NCBI RefSeq assembly: GCF_000471905.2
Contig: NW_006496628.1
Coordinates: 1,436,123 to 1,500,122, forward strand
Length of the DNA stretch: 64,000 nucleotides
Direction of reading: 5' to 3'
Source: Amborella trichopoda
Lineage: Eukaryota > Streptophyta > Magnoliopsida > Amborellales > Amborellaceae
This document shows, one piece after another, positions 10,746 through 21,042 of the stretch. Position 1 is the stretch's first letter; every line of letters starts with the position of its first letter. Both the position numbers and the translations under genes were made by a program. The notes below the pieces were generated by a model. It did not search any database. It was not told the DNA's origin and saw only the letters and a list, made by a program, of their open reading frames with translations.

Positions 10746-11129
10746 TATTTGAGAGGGAACTTCGATAAAACTCGGCTAGAGAGAGAGATCTCAAAATTTT
10801 CTAGGGTTAGGAGTGCTCACCTCCCCTATTTAAATTCTTAGAACATATTATTATAATATTTTATTACGCTCTACCTCATATCTGAGGTGTCGCGTTAAGC
10901 GTCTGCTTTTAACATACGAAAACCACGTCCGCTAAAGGACGTGGCGAGCAGCAGGCAGCAGGAGGCAAAAGCAGGAAAAAGAAAAAGTAAAGGCAAAGGC
11001 AAAGGCAAAAACTTTTGAAAATAGTGATGGTCCCCAAGGACCATCATACTCAAACAGACCATCATCTATTTAAAAGCATCTTTTCTCCCTTTTTCTTTTT
11101 TTTTGAAATTTTAGGATTGTTACACCTCT

Positions 11130-11224
11130 ACACTCCATCAATGTTTCCAACTAAAAACGGCATCGTAAAGGTATGTATTGAACCCCTGCTTTTCTCAACC
11201 CTACTATACATAACGGGAAGCTAG
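11130..11224 (+). pseudogene. Protease of the Tat element, 3' part
   Basis: This continues the frame from 8929: TLHQCFQLKNGIVKV and onward, which matches the end of the protease domain in Tat elements (STLHQ). A stop follows at 11222-11224. Confidence 0.8.
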
Positions 11225-12330
11225 TTATAGGAGTTGAGCTCGAAGAAATCCCGCTAGCTTCCTTCGAGCAAGCTAATTGTGCCACCTTGCGCCTAGAGGC
11301 CGGCGACCCTATTCCTCAAATTTTGCAAACTTCTGCATCGATAGATGACATTATCCAATGTCAACATCAATATGGTTTTGGGTCCCTCGAAGCTTGGAAC
11401 ATGCTCTTCTCCCAAGGCTTCAAACCAAGTCAAGGCTTGGGGAGTTAAGGGCAAGGCATAATGGAGGCCATTTCTGAATCATTCAAAGCCAAAACTGAAA
11501 ACGGGAATCGAAGAGGTCTCAGGTGTTCTCTCATCATATTGCAAAGCCGGATGAAGCCTTCAAGCTATCCGGGCTTTATATCTGAAGGCATTCAAAGCCT
11601 CGATCCTCTTGATGCCCATCCTTCAAAACGGCCTAAGATGATCCTTGAATCCTCAACGGGGAATGACTCTTCTTCCACATCTCAGCACACACAAGAACTG
11701 GAAATTGAAGAACTTTTTGCTGACCTGGATTTGAAGGTATGCACAATCGGCTCTAACACAGCCAAGCGTGCTCATCCATCGATTCAAACCCAAGAATGGA
11801 ATTGATCGATCACTCCCTTATCTTGAGAATCGCTGGCACCTTCAAGTCTCGATACCAAAAAACGGATATGCGCAGGGCGACCATCTAACCACCCTGCACG
11901 TCCAGTCCCCAACATTTCTCTCGCGAGTCCCATAAGGGACACCTCTTGTGTTATTTTAAAAACCGTTGAAAAATCAAAACATGATAAAACTGATAATAAT
12001 GAAAAAGAATTTTCAAAAACGACAAACACTCAAGATAGCCCGATAATGGTGCACAATACCCAATATGACGAATTGGATGACCAAGATGAAGATCAAAAGC
12101 CCCAAGAGTCTGAAGAAATCTCTCAACATGAGGAACTCACTTCCCATGTTAACCAATTCAAGAAGAGGTTTGACGGTGACCCAACGGCTAATATCAAAGA
12201 GACGATCGACATAAACGTAAGAACTGAGAAGGACCCAAGGTTAACCAAGATTGGAACCTCCCTATCTCTTAATGAGCAGGAAAATGTGATTTCCTTTCTC
12301 AAGGAATATCGCGATGTCTTCATCTAGTCA
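11225..12330 (+). pseudogene. Protease-RT linker of Tat Pol
   Basis: Weakly conserved Pol linker with several stops and shifts. The stretch 12046-12327 is open and acidic (DELDDQDEDQKPQESEEI), leading into NEQENVISFLKEYRDVFI, which is the typical lead-in to the RT domain. A TAG follows where a tryptophan codon is usual. Confidence 0.7.
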
Positions 12331-13187
12331 TACGATGATATGTCAGGGCTAGATACCATATTGATGCAACATCACCTAATATTCAATGAAGGGGCCAAGC
12401 CTGTAAGGTAGAAACTCCGACGTCAGAAGACCCACCTTGAGCTCAAAATTAAAAAAGAAATCAACAAGCTGTTCAAAGAGAAGTTCATTACTCCCGTCGA
12501 TTACTCAAAATGGTTGGCCAACATAGTAGTCGTACCCAAGAAAGACGGGAGGATCCAACCGTGTGTTGACTCCAGAGACTTCAACAAGGCATGCCCAAAG
12601 GACAATTTTCCATTACCAAACATAGATGCCATGGTCAGCAACAGTGCTGGGAATGAGATGTTGTCATTCGTGGACAGCTTGTTAGGTTACAAGAAGACCA
12701 GACCAAGACTTCGTTCATAACGCAATGGGAAGCTTACTGCTACAAAATCATGCCCGTCAGCCTCAAAAATGCAGGGGCAACTTATTAGCATACAATGACT
12801 AGCATCTTCCACGACTTAATGTACACCATCATGGAAGACTATGTCGACGACATTCTAGTCAAGTCGAAGACTAGGCCTGATCATCTCACTAACTTGAGAA
12901 CCACTTTCAAAAGACTCCGGAAACATCAACTCAAACTCAATCCGTAAAAATGTGCCTTTAGGGTTGAATCCGACAAATTACTAGGCTTTATAGTAAGCAA
13001 AGAGACATTGAGGTGGACCCATCCAAAATACAAGCCATCACTGAAATGCCCTCTCCCCTGAACATCAGAGAAATTCGTAGGCTACAAGGTCGCATACAAG
13101 CCATAAAGCATTTCATCTCATAACTAGCAAACAAGTGAGCGCCATTTAATAGACTACTCAAGAAAGATACCCCATTCGTATGGGATA
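12331..13187 (+). pseudogene. Reverse transcriptase of the Tat element
   Basis: The frame shows KKEINKLFKEKFITPVDYSK, then WLANIVVVPKKDGRIQPCVD, FNKACPKDNFPLPNIDAMV and SFVDSLLGY. After a small deletion and frameshift near 12690 it goes on with TSFITQWEAYCYKIMP and the catalytic box YVDDILVKSK at 12840-12869 (both aspartates kept). Stops occur at 12409-12411 and in the thumb region. RT would copy the element RNA into DNA. The frameshift and stops make it inactive. Confidence 0.9.
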
Positions 13188-14033
13188 ATGAGTGCCAAGA
13201 AGTGTTTGATCAAATCAATGAGTACCTCACCAAACCTCCCATCCTTAGTCCTCCTAGTTCAAACACCATTGTTCCTATACATGTCATTGAGAGACAAGAC
13301 CATGGGGGCAATGTTAGGACAAAACGATGACCATGGAAAAGAACAAGTGATATACTACATCAGCAAGACTATGGTGGACTATGAGATAAGACACACGGAT
13401 GTGGAGAAGCATCGCTTGACGCTTGTGTGGGCCATGCAGAAGTTAAGACACTATGTCTTATCTCATTCAGTCAAGCTCATCTCAAAAATAGACCTACTCA
13501 AGTACCTATTGAAGAGACCAGTCTTGAACGGACGTTTGGCGAAGTGGAGAATGCTATTGAGCGAGTTCGAGATCGAATATGTTATTCAAAAATCGATCAA
13601 AGGACAAGTCATTGCTGACCACTTAGCTGAACTCACACTGCCAGATAACACTCCCGTAAACATGGATCTCTCTGATGAGAACCTCTTCACAATTGAGGAA
13701 TCAATTTGGAAGCTATGCTTTAATGGCGCAAGGAATGAATACCGGTCAAGTATAGGAGTCATATTATGCTCACCAGAGAATATTTTAATGCCAATAGCCA
13801 TCAGATTGAATTTCCCATGTATCAATAACGTTGCTGAATATGAAGCCTTGATAGCAGGGCTCGAGAACGTCATGGGAATGAAAATCCAACAACTACGAGT
13901 GATTAGTGACTCCTTACTCGTTATAAACCAAATTCAAGGGATTTGGAAGGTGAAAAAAGACAAGCTCAAGCCCTATCAAGAAAAGGTGGAAATGATGATT
14001 CCATATTTCAAGAAAATCACTTTCAGCATGTAA
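13188..14033 (+). pseudogene. RNase H and second (archaeal-type) RNase H of the Tat element
   Basis: This is the longest intact frame of the element, 281 codons. The first half is the gypsy RNase H (GAMLGQNDDHGKEQVIYYIS, LRHYVLSHSVKLISK) and the tether up to IADHLAE. From about 13707 the second RNase H begins (WKLCFNGARNEYRSSIGVIL) and runs through NVAEYEALIAGL and VISDSLLVINQI. In this domain the first catalytic aspartate is an asparagine (codon 13722-13724), while the glutamate and the second aspartate remain. Presence of the second domain assigns the element to Tat. Family knowledge suggests a role in removing the RNA strand. Confidence 0.9.
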
Positions 14034-14400
14034 CTAGATAAAATAATCGGTTCGTCGACGCCCTTGCGACCCTTGCTTCAATGGTTGATATTCCTCCAAA
14101 AATCACCATGCTGCTATTCTATATCAGGAACAAACATGATCCTTCCCCACCAAGGATCGAAGAAGAAATAGAGCAAGAAAATGAGAACGATGGAAAAATG
14201 TCTCTCGTAGCTTCAGAAGTGCTAGTTAAGGCAAAACCATGGTTCCACAATGTTCTGTCCTTGCTGAAAGATGGGTTAGACTCTGAAGGAGCCACCAAAA
14301 AGGATAAAGAAGTCATTTGAAGGTTTTCCATGAGATTCTTAGTAAGAGGTAATCTACTTTTCAAAAAGTCCTTCGATGACATCATTCTATGATGTCTTGA
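14034..14400 (+). pseudogene. RNase H to integrase linker
   Basis: This joins the second RNase H to the integrase. The open part 14081-14320 (MVDIPPKITMLLFYIRNKHD) contains a charged linker, then DKEVI and a shift into RFLVRGNLLFKKS, the usual sequence just before integrase in this lineage. Confidence 0.7.
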
Positions 14401-15290
14401 TCAACTAGAAATCAACCAAGTACTGACAAAGTTACACAATGAAGGAGGTCATTCTGGCACAGCCGCCTTAGCTCAAAAAATCAGGCGCCAAGGCTATTAC
14501 TGGATCACCATGACTGAAGATTGTTGGAAGTTCGTAAAGAGGTGTCTCAATTGTTAGCTTTATGGAGAACTTATCCATGCACCATCTGTACCACTCAACT
14601 CAACACCACCTGTATGGCCCTTTGCCATGTGGGGTCTTGATATCATCGGAATGATCTCACCGAAAGCCTCAAACGGCTACCGTTTTGTAACGGCTATAGA
14701 GTACTTCACCAAATGGGTAGAGGCCGCATCATTTGTCAAAATTGAGGAACAACATGTTGCCCGTTTCATGTAGAACAATATTGTATTCAAGTTCGGTATT
14801 CTCGAGTCAATCATTACTGACAATGGATCCAATCTCAAAAATGAAAAGGTCTCTAAGGTGTGCAAAAAGTTTGGGATAACGCAGAAATTCTCCACAACTT
14901 ACTACCCTCAAGGAAATGGATAAGCAAAGGCTACAAACAAAGGATTTCTCAGAAATATAAACAGAAGAACAGAAGGTGGTAAACATTGGCACAAAAAGCT
15001 AAATGACGCACTATGGGCCTACCGGACAACTGAGAAGACTTCTACTGGCATGATCCCGTACTCATTGGTGTATGGTATGGAAGCAGTGTTACTCATTAAA
15101 GTTGAGATATCGTCGCTCCGAGTACTTATTCATAAAGATTCAAATGAGGAACAAAAGATTGAAGCACGAATCGCTGCCCTCGTTAATTTGGATGAAAGAC
15201 AACTATAAGTAACACAAAATATTGTTACTTACCAGCATAGATTCGAGAGGGCATACCAAAGTAAAGTTGTTCCTCAACAGTTTGGGTAAA
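14401..15290 (+). pseudogene. Integrase of the Tat element, catalytic glutamate lost
   Basis: The zinc-binding part reads EGGHSGTAALAQKIRRQGYY and then KRCLNC. The catalytic core reads WGLDIIGMISPKASNGYRFV, then SIITDNGSNLKNEKVSKV. The third catalytic position, in the GNG-x-A-E-A-T-N-K box, is lysine (AAG at 14927-14929) and follows a stop (TAA at 14921-14923). The C-terminal part TSTGMIPYSLVYGMEAVLL is present. Other stops lie near 14554 and 14773. The enzyme would insert the cDNA into the genome. Two independent lesions at the active site show it is dead. Confidence 0.9.
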
Positions 15291-15689
15291 ATATAATAAA
15301 GAAAAATGACCACCAAAGGGGCCACAAGTGGCAAAGCTGTAAGGCTCATCCCTTTTAAAAGTACTTTTTCAATCAGATTGTTAAAACCCTCCATTTCCAA
15401 AACCCTTTTAGAAAGAACTTCATCCATCACTACAAGAGGTTAAACTATTAGTCAATTTGGCCTCGTTCTCGAAGCCAATTTTCTACGCCTGTTATGGAGG
15501 CTTGAAAGGCACTCCATGGTTGTATGAGTATAACTACCAACTATTGCATATTAGAAATGGGTGAACCTCGCCAATGACAATATTGGCTAGTTTGGGAGCA
15601 TTTTTCTCTCGAATGGATCCCTTGAGGAAAATGAGGCAAGTTCATCCCTGTATGTGCGTATGATGTTCCAAAGTCCAATTAAAAAAACC

Positions 15690-15965
15690 GTCAAAATTGT
15701 GTGATGTTAAAGAGATGAGACAAGAAAAACGTCAAATTCATGTGCATTAAAGAGCTGAGACAGGAAAAAAAATATCAAACTCATGCAACGCTAAAGAGCC
15801 GAGACAGGAAAAAAACTTCAAACTCGTGCGACGTTAAAGAGCCGACACAGGAAAAACATCAAACTCGTGCGACATTAAAGAGTCGAGACAGGAAAAACGT
15901 CAAACTCGCGCGACGTTAAAGAGCCGAGATAGGAAAGACGTAAACTCGTGCGACGTAAAAGAGTC
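15690..15965 (+). repeat. Tandem array, about 45 bp units
   Basis: Units of about 42-47 bases are built on GACAGGAAAAACGTCAAACT, followed by CGTGCGACGTTAAAGAGCCG. About six units are visible. The same words form part of the longer units that follow, so the long unit arose from the short one. Confidence 0.85.
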
Positions 15966-16640
15966 AAGGCAGATATCATCTACTTTCATACGACGTGAAA
16001 AGTCGGGTGTATTCATAGCACAACCACCGTGTTTTAATGGAAAAACGTCAAACTCATCCAACGTAAAAGAGTCGGGCAGGTACTGTTTATCCCCATATGA
16101 CGTGAAAGGTCGGGTGTATTCAGAGCACAACCACCATGTTTCAATGAAAAAAAGTTAAACTTATGCAATGTAAAAGAGCCGAGGTAGATACCGTCTATCC
16201 CTGTATGACGTGAAAGGTCGGGTGTATTCAAAGAACAACCACCATGTTTAATGGAAAGACGTCAAACATGTGCGACGTAAAAGAGCTGAGACAGGTACCG
16301 TCTATCTCTGTATGACGCAAAAGGTCGGGTGTATCCAGGGCACAACCACGTAGTTTCAATAGAAAGACGTCAAACTTGTGCGACATAAAAGAGCCGAGGC
16401 AAATATCGTCTATCTCCATGTGACGTGAAAGGTCGTATGTATCCAGGGCACAACCACCCTGTTTCAATTAAAAAAAAAAAACGTCAAACTCATGCGACGT
16501 AAAAGAGTCGAGACAGCTACTGTCTAGCCCCGTATAATGCAAAAGGTCGGGTGTATCCAGGGCACAACCACCCTGTTCAATGGATTCCGTCTATCCCCAT
16601 ATTGACGTAAAAGGGTCGGGTGTATGGTCCATCACTGCAT
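15966..16640 (+). repeat. Tandem array, about 108 bp composite units
   Basis: AAAGGTCGGGTGTATTCA-like words recur near 15997, 16104, 16212, 16318, 16426 and 16541, about 106-115 bases apart. Each unit also has GGCACAACCACC and the GTCAAACTCGTGCGACGTAA core of the 45 bp array. The minus-strand open frames here are repeat artefacts. Confidence 0.9.
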
Positions 16641-17328
16641 GACGCTAAACTGCTTAGAGGGCTCTATGGTTGCAAGAGTTAAAACTGTTAACCAACCTTG
16701 GTTTTTGAAATATCTCTCTTTTCAAAATTTTCACTATGTCTTATGTTTTTCAAAATTTTAATTTCTTTGTTAAAATCGTAACCTATCCTTACTCCGGGTT
16801 CTATTTCAAATCACCTCCTACTTTCAAAAAATTCTAAAAAATTCTTAAAAAAATGAAAGAGATTGGACACCCATATATGATGATTATCGAGTTACCGCGA
16901 TTGTCGCATTGCTGCCTCCTCTCTCACTGTGAATTCTGCCAGATAAGTCTCTTCCTATAGAAAGCCTTTTCTTATAGACAACCTTAGGAAACCCTAAGGA
17001 GATCAAAGAAAATCCAGGGTTAAAAATTCAAACGTACAAAAACCCCTAAAGTTAAGTGGCATGGCTAGAAAATCCAACTCGAGTTTTAAGCTTGTGTAAC
17101 TCATCGACATCTCATGCCAAAAACCTTAGGAGGTAAAATTCCCTAGGTGGGTGAGCTCGGTGAGCACAATGACTTGGAGGAATAGTTAGTGTACCCCTAA
17201 CCACGTGACCTCACGAAGAAATTAAAAACGTTTGTTTTATCTTTAACGTTCACCTGCCCCTCAAATGACAAGGAATGCCAAAGTGTCTACTTCTTTGCCA
17301 CGCACCTATCGCTCGAAGGATAGGGAGT

Positions 17329-17344
17329 GTCAAAGAGGGGCAAC
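17329..17344 (+). promoter_or_regulatory. Polypurine tract of the Tat element
   Basis: GTCAAAGAGGGGCAAC directly precedes the 3' LTR. AAAGAGGGG is the second-strand primer expected at this place. Confidence 0.75.
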
Positions 17345-18316
17345 TATAGATACCCCATTTTAAATCTGGCAAATTCTATGGTTTTCTGAATCTTTAAGAC
17401 CACATTATCCAAGTAGACCCAATTTAATTACCCCAAAACAACCCAAATCCTATCTCAATTTCAAGTAGAGCCCAAGAGCTTTCCAACGGTCCACGAATCG
17501 CCTGAATCGGACATATAGATAAAAAGATATAACAAATAACAATTTAGTCCTTGTGAGACCCAACTGTCGGGACGCGGGTCAGGCTGTAAGGGGCCCGACA
17601 GACCCAGACACGGGCTGATGACATAGTCAATGCATTTGATGATGCAATAAACATGTTTTCTTTAATTAGATAAATCCAAAAAATTTTAGAAAACTCCAAA
17701 ACATTTAGAAAAAATCACCAATTAAATCTTATAAATACCCCCTCTCCCTAACCCAAAAGGAGAGAGAAAAATATATCAAAAAAACCTTTTAAATTCTCGG
17801 AATTTGAAAAATTACCCAAAAAATATCAAAATAGGAAAAACCCTTAGAAAATTCTTAAAAATTTAGAAAAAATCCCAAAAAATTAGAGAAAATCTCATAT
17901 TCAACCTCTGGAGATCACAAAACCCTTATAAAACTGAAAAAATTCTCCTCCAAATCCCAAGAAAAACCGACAGCTATAGAAAAATCTCTAGATTGAAAAC
18001 CCTAGAGAAGAAAGAAACCCTAACTTCTTGAAGTCCTAACTCCCAAGATTGAGAAAACCTGGACCTAGGGTACAACTGGAATTAGGGCACAACAACCCTA
18101 GATCTAATCCTTTACATCAGAGATTCGCGGGTCAACATCCGAAATTAGAGAGACAAAGGGACCGGTTCTGATACGGGTGAGCTCTTGAAGGCTCGGGAAT
18201 CCCGGGCCATCCGGCCCGATTTGGTATTATTTCCTCCTCTCTTTTTCTTCTTTTTTTTACTATTTTGATTCTTTTATTTATTTTTTATCTGTTAACTTAC
18301 CTTAAAAATCGTATTT
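17345..18316 (+). repeat. 3' LTR of the Tat element (incomplete, runs into N gap)
   Basis: This matches the 5' LTR from its first bases (TATAGATACCCCATTTT, with the normal TG changed to TA) to CGTATTT, which corresponds to about 6067 in the 5' copy. About 210 bases are missing in the N run. The TATA box TATAAATA is at 17730-17737. Many substitutions separate the two LTRs, so the insertion is not recent. Confidence 0.9.
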
Positions 18317-18459
18317 NNNNNNNNNNNNNNNNNNNNNNNNNNNNNNNNNNNNNNNNNNNNNNNNNNNNNNNNNNNNNNNNNNNNNNNNNNNNNNNNNNNN
18401 NNNNNNNNNNNNNNNNNNNNNNNNNNNNNNNNNNNNNNNNNNNNNNNNNNNNNNNNNNN
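18317..18459. other. Assembly gap (143 N)
   Basis: A run of N. It hides the end of the 3' LTR and the right target site. Confidence 1.
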
Positions 18460-18600
18460 GCCAATAGGTGAAGCTCTACATTACTTCACCTACGGCTTTA
18501 GCACCAATCAAAGTTTATCACACGGTCATAGATGTCTGATAGTGTTTAAATTTTAATATTTTTTACAAAATTCTACAGTACTTCACCTACTATTTTATAA
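18460..18600. mobile_element. MITE fragment related to 4816-5052
   Basis: AAGTTTATCACACGGTCATA followed by GATGTCTGATAGTGTTT is a diverged copy of the arm at 4970-5010 (AAGTTCATCGCACGGTCACG). It is not the direct continuation of the MITE cut at 5052, since it covers the same part of the arm. Confidence 0.55.
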
Positions 18601-19326
18601 TCCTTACAAGCCTCCTCCGACGAAGCATATAACCTTTTCACTTTTGATACAACAAACCGAAATAAAATAAAAGTTTATAAAGTTTAAAGGAGGAGAGACT
18701 ATGCCTTTCCCTTGATCCCAATAATCAATCCCAAAGAAGAAGAAAATTTGAATTTGCAGATTAAAAAATGTCGTATATGGGATCTCAACCTTGAAAAACT
18801 CAAAATCAATTTATTCATGTGATGATGATAAAGCTATACACAAAATTTGGGATGAAGAAAAAGATATCACTCTAGGGCCTAGATCTAATCATACCATCAA
18901 ATGAAGGACTTATGTTCATTGCATTGAACAATGGAAAAAGTTTATATAAAGATGCAACCTTATAATGTAGAACTACGGATGCACCTCCAAAATCCATCGA
19001 AAAAGGTAGTTTTAATGTTGAAAAACCCTTTGATTGATCATCTCGACATCGAGATGTATGACCATGAAAAATAAAAAGATTTTAAGTCTCAGAAATAGTG
19101 CATTTTACAACATATTATCTACACAATTCATTTTCAAGATTTTCATATGTTTAGATATCTACTTGATTTTAACTATTTTGAAATTTAAAATTTTATAATT
19201 AGATATAAAAATAGATTTTGAGATAATCCTAAGAATATTTTACCTCAAAATTATATACTATGATAAAATTTGAAGGTACACCTTACCTCTACAGCTAAGA
19301 ATGCATCCGTATGCCAACTGCACCCT
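18601..19326. other. Intergenic, no recognisable gene or element
   Basis: AT-rich sequence. No open frame or repeat that I can support. Confidence 0.6.
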
Positions 19327-19335
19327 TAAAAAATT

Positions 19336-21033
19336 GAAAAAATATGCCTGTAGACCCTAATTTTTAGAACAGTTTCCAAGTGTCCCATGAACTTTAAAGT
19401 CTATCTTGCGGCATTAAAGTTTTCAAAATCGTTTCTTGCAACCCCCTGATCCCCGTTTGATGCTTTTAGTAGCATTTTGCTATCCTAAATAAAGTTCCAA
19501 ATTTTAAATGCACCCACCCTCTCTCATTTTACCCACTATCTCAATTCTCTCTCATACGCCCTCTCCCTTCCATGGGCCCAGCTCTGTATCTCTCTCACAT
19601 CTTCTCTCCCTAAACCTCTTTATCATTCTCCGAGCCTCTCTCCCAAAACCTCGCGCTCTCTCTCTGTGTATCTTGTCTCTCTCCCCCAACCCCTATTTTC
19701 TCTCTCTAATCTACTGCTATTTGATACAAAAACACCTGGTTCTATCCAAATTTTCATGATAGATTTTCCATTTATTTTTCAGGAGTAATGGAGCAGCACA
19801 CATGATCTTCACGAATCTCCATTAATGGAGGGACAAAGAAGGGTTTGTATATATCTAGAGAGAGATATGAGGTACTCTAAAATTTAGAGGGGTTTAGGTA
19901 TGGCCCAGCTTAGTGGCAAGGTGAAGAGTCCTCTTTAGGCATGAGAATATGATTGTTTTTCATCAAATATCTTTAGGCTTGAGAATATGACTGTTTTCCA
20001 TCAAAGACCTTTTGTTCGTGTTCTCTCATTTCCTCCATGTGTATTTCTTCAAAGATGGATGGCCAAAACCTCACCCTTCATTCACGAACCACTTCAACGA
20101 TGGATTGCCAAAGCCTCACCCTTCATTCACGAACCACTTAGAGAGAGGAAGAAGAAAGCACCAAAATGGTCACAAGACACCAGTAGTTTCTTGTCCATAC
20201 CGTTTTTCATAATCTCCAAGGTGAGGGCCACAATCTCTGAGTTATGGCCTTTATGGCCTCCACCTTCTTCGGCCCCACCCATCTTCACCTCCAAATCCAT
20301 ATTCACCGCCCTCTTCATCAGATTCAGGGCCTCTGATATCTCCGCCCTCGCCGTGTTCATCACGGTTGCGGCTTGCTCCTCTTTCACCTCCTTTGATGTA
20401 TCTCTCACACTGTTCATAATGAGCAGTAATTCGCCAATGATGGCAATGATGTGGAGAGTGAGATTAAAGTCAAAGATTATAGCTTTCTCCATTTCAATGA
20501 GGGCAGGACCAGCGGAGGTCGGTCTTGCTAAAATGAAATTTTAGCAAATGGGTTTTTCAATGTCAAAAATGAAGTTCGCCAAGAAAGATAATTTCCATCA
20601 AGGTATCCTAAGATTTATCTTCGTGAAAAATGGCAGGAAAATGAATCCTGCTTTGATTGCAGGCCTCTGGCTCTAGTATTAGAGAGAGAGGGGGGGGGGT
20701 TGAGGGAGAGAGGTGAGATATAGACAAAGAGAGGGTTTGAAGGGAGGGGGCGTGAGTGAGAGAGAGGTTCAAGGGAGAGAGGGCATGAGAGAAGGAGACA
20801 GGTTGGAGGGAGAGGAAGAGAGAGAAATGAGATAGGCTAAAATGAGTGAGAGAGAGTGGGTGCATTTGGAATTGATATTATTTAGGACGGCAAAATGCTA
20901 CTACAAGCATCAAACGGGAATCAGGGGTTGCAAGAAATGATTTTGAAAACTTTTATGCCGCAAGATAGTCTTCAAAGTGTAGGGGACACTGGGAAACTGC
21001 TATAAAAAGTAGGGTCTACTCAGATATTTTCCC
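19336..21033. mobile_element. Pack-MULE (Mutator-like element with captured gene fragment)
   Basis: Terminal inverted repeats extend for about 350 bases. The left end reads GAAAAAATATGCCTGTAGAC and the right end, on the minus strand, GGGAAAATATCTGAGTAGAC. The arms share TATCTTGCGGCAT, TTTCTTGCAACCCC and CGTTTGATGCTT. A perfect 9 bp target-site duplication, TAAAAAATT, is at 19327-19335 and 21034-21042; 9 bp is the Mutator length. No transposase is inside. The interior holds a plastid ATP synthase gene fragment and two small tandem duplications (about 36 bp near 19935-20005, about 48 bp near 20054-20145). Confidence 0.93.
20181..20527 (-). pseudogene. atpG: Captured fragment of chloroplast ATP synthase subunit b' (CF0 II)
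   Basis: On the minus strand the frame reads PALIEMEKAIIFDFNLTL, which matches the junction between transit peptide and mature subunit b', including its membrane helix (IIAIIGELLLIM). It goes on with SVRDTSKEVKEEQAATVMNT, ARAEISEALNLMKRA and NSEIVALTLEIMK, the stalk helix. About 27 residues between the helix and SVRDTS, present in normal b', are missing without a frame break. The mid-stalk is degraded, and after KKLL the frame runs into unrelated sequence. The real gene encodes the peripheral stalk of the thylakoid ATP synthase. This copy has no transit peptide start and sits inside Mutator ends, so it is a transduplicated piece and not a working gene. Confidence 0.85.
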
Positions 21034-21042
21034 TAAAAAATT

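Larger units (their letters stand above)
8930..11124 (+). mobile_element. Solo LTR nested in the protease gene
   Basis: It starts TGTCACACCCC and ends ATTGTTACA, so TGT...ACA ends are present. The 5 bp target-site duplication CCTCT lies at 8925-8929 and 11125-11129. Removing the insert and one CCTCT restores the protease frame exactly (VVAS followed by TLHQCF), which proves the borders. There is no internal coding region, PBS or second LTR in its 2195 bases, so it is a solo LTR left by recombination. The TGTCACACC start resembles LTRs of Del/Tekay-type chromoviruses, which is an inference. A TATTTAAAT box lies near 10829-10837. Confidence 0.92.
15291..17344 (+). other. 3' untranslated region of the Tat element
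   Basis: About 2 kb between integrase and 3' LTR without coding capacity. The middle holds two linked tandem arrays. A long region here is typical of Tat elements. The end carries the polypurine tract. Confidence 0.8.
5053..18316 (+). mobile_element. Ty3/gypsy LTR retrotransposon, Tat lineage, degenerate
   Basis: The element has a 5' LTR at 5053-6278, PBS just after it, Gag zinc knuckle, protease, RT, RNase H, a second archaeal-type RNase H, integrase, a long 3' untranslated region with tandem repeats, a polypurine tract, and a 3' LTR from 17345 into the N gap. The extra RNase H between RT/RH and integrase is the established mark of the Tat/Ogre group. All frames carry stops or shifts, so it cannot move by itself. 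A 2195 bp solo LTR inserted later at 8930-11124. The right TSD is hidden by the N run. The left flank is MITE sequence, so this element is younger than that MITE. Confidence 0.92.

Noticed and set aside
11015..11224. Open frame across the solo LTR border
   Set aside because: It joins LTR sequence to protease sequence; an artefact of insertion.
16034..16467. Repeated minus-strand frames with similar peptides (CALNTPDLSRH)
   Set aside because: Products of the 108 bp tandem repeat; not a protein family.
5053..18316. An intact, possibly active retrotransposon
   Set aside because: Stops, frameshifts, a lost integrase glutamate, no capsid and divergent LTRs rule this out.
18265..18471. Open frame running through the N gap
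   Set aside because: Its length comes from unknown bases; it is LTR sequence.
19987..20544. 185-codon plus-strand frame in the Pack-MULE
   Set aside because: It is the antisense of the captured atpG fragment, which explains why it is open.
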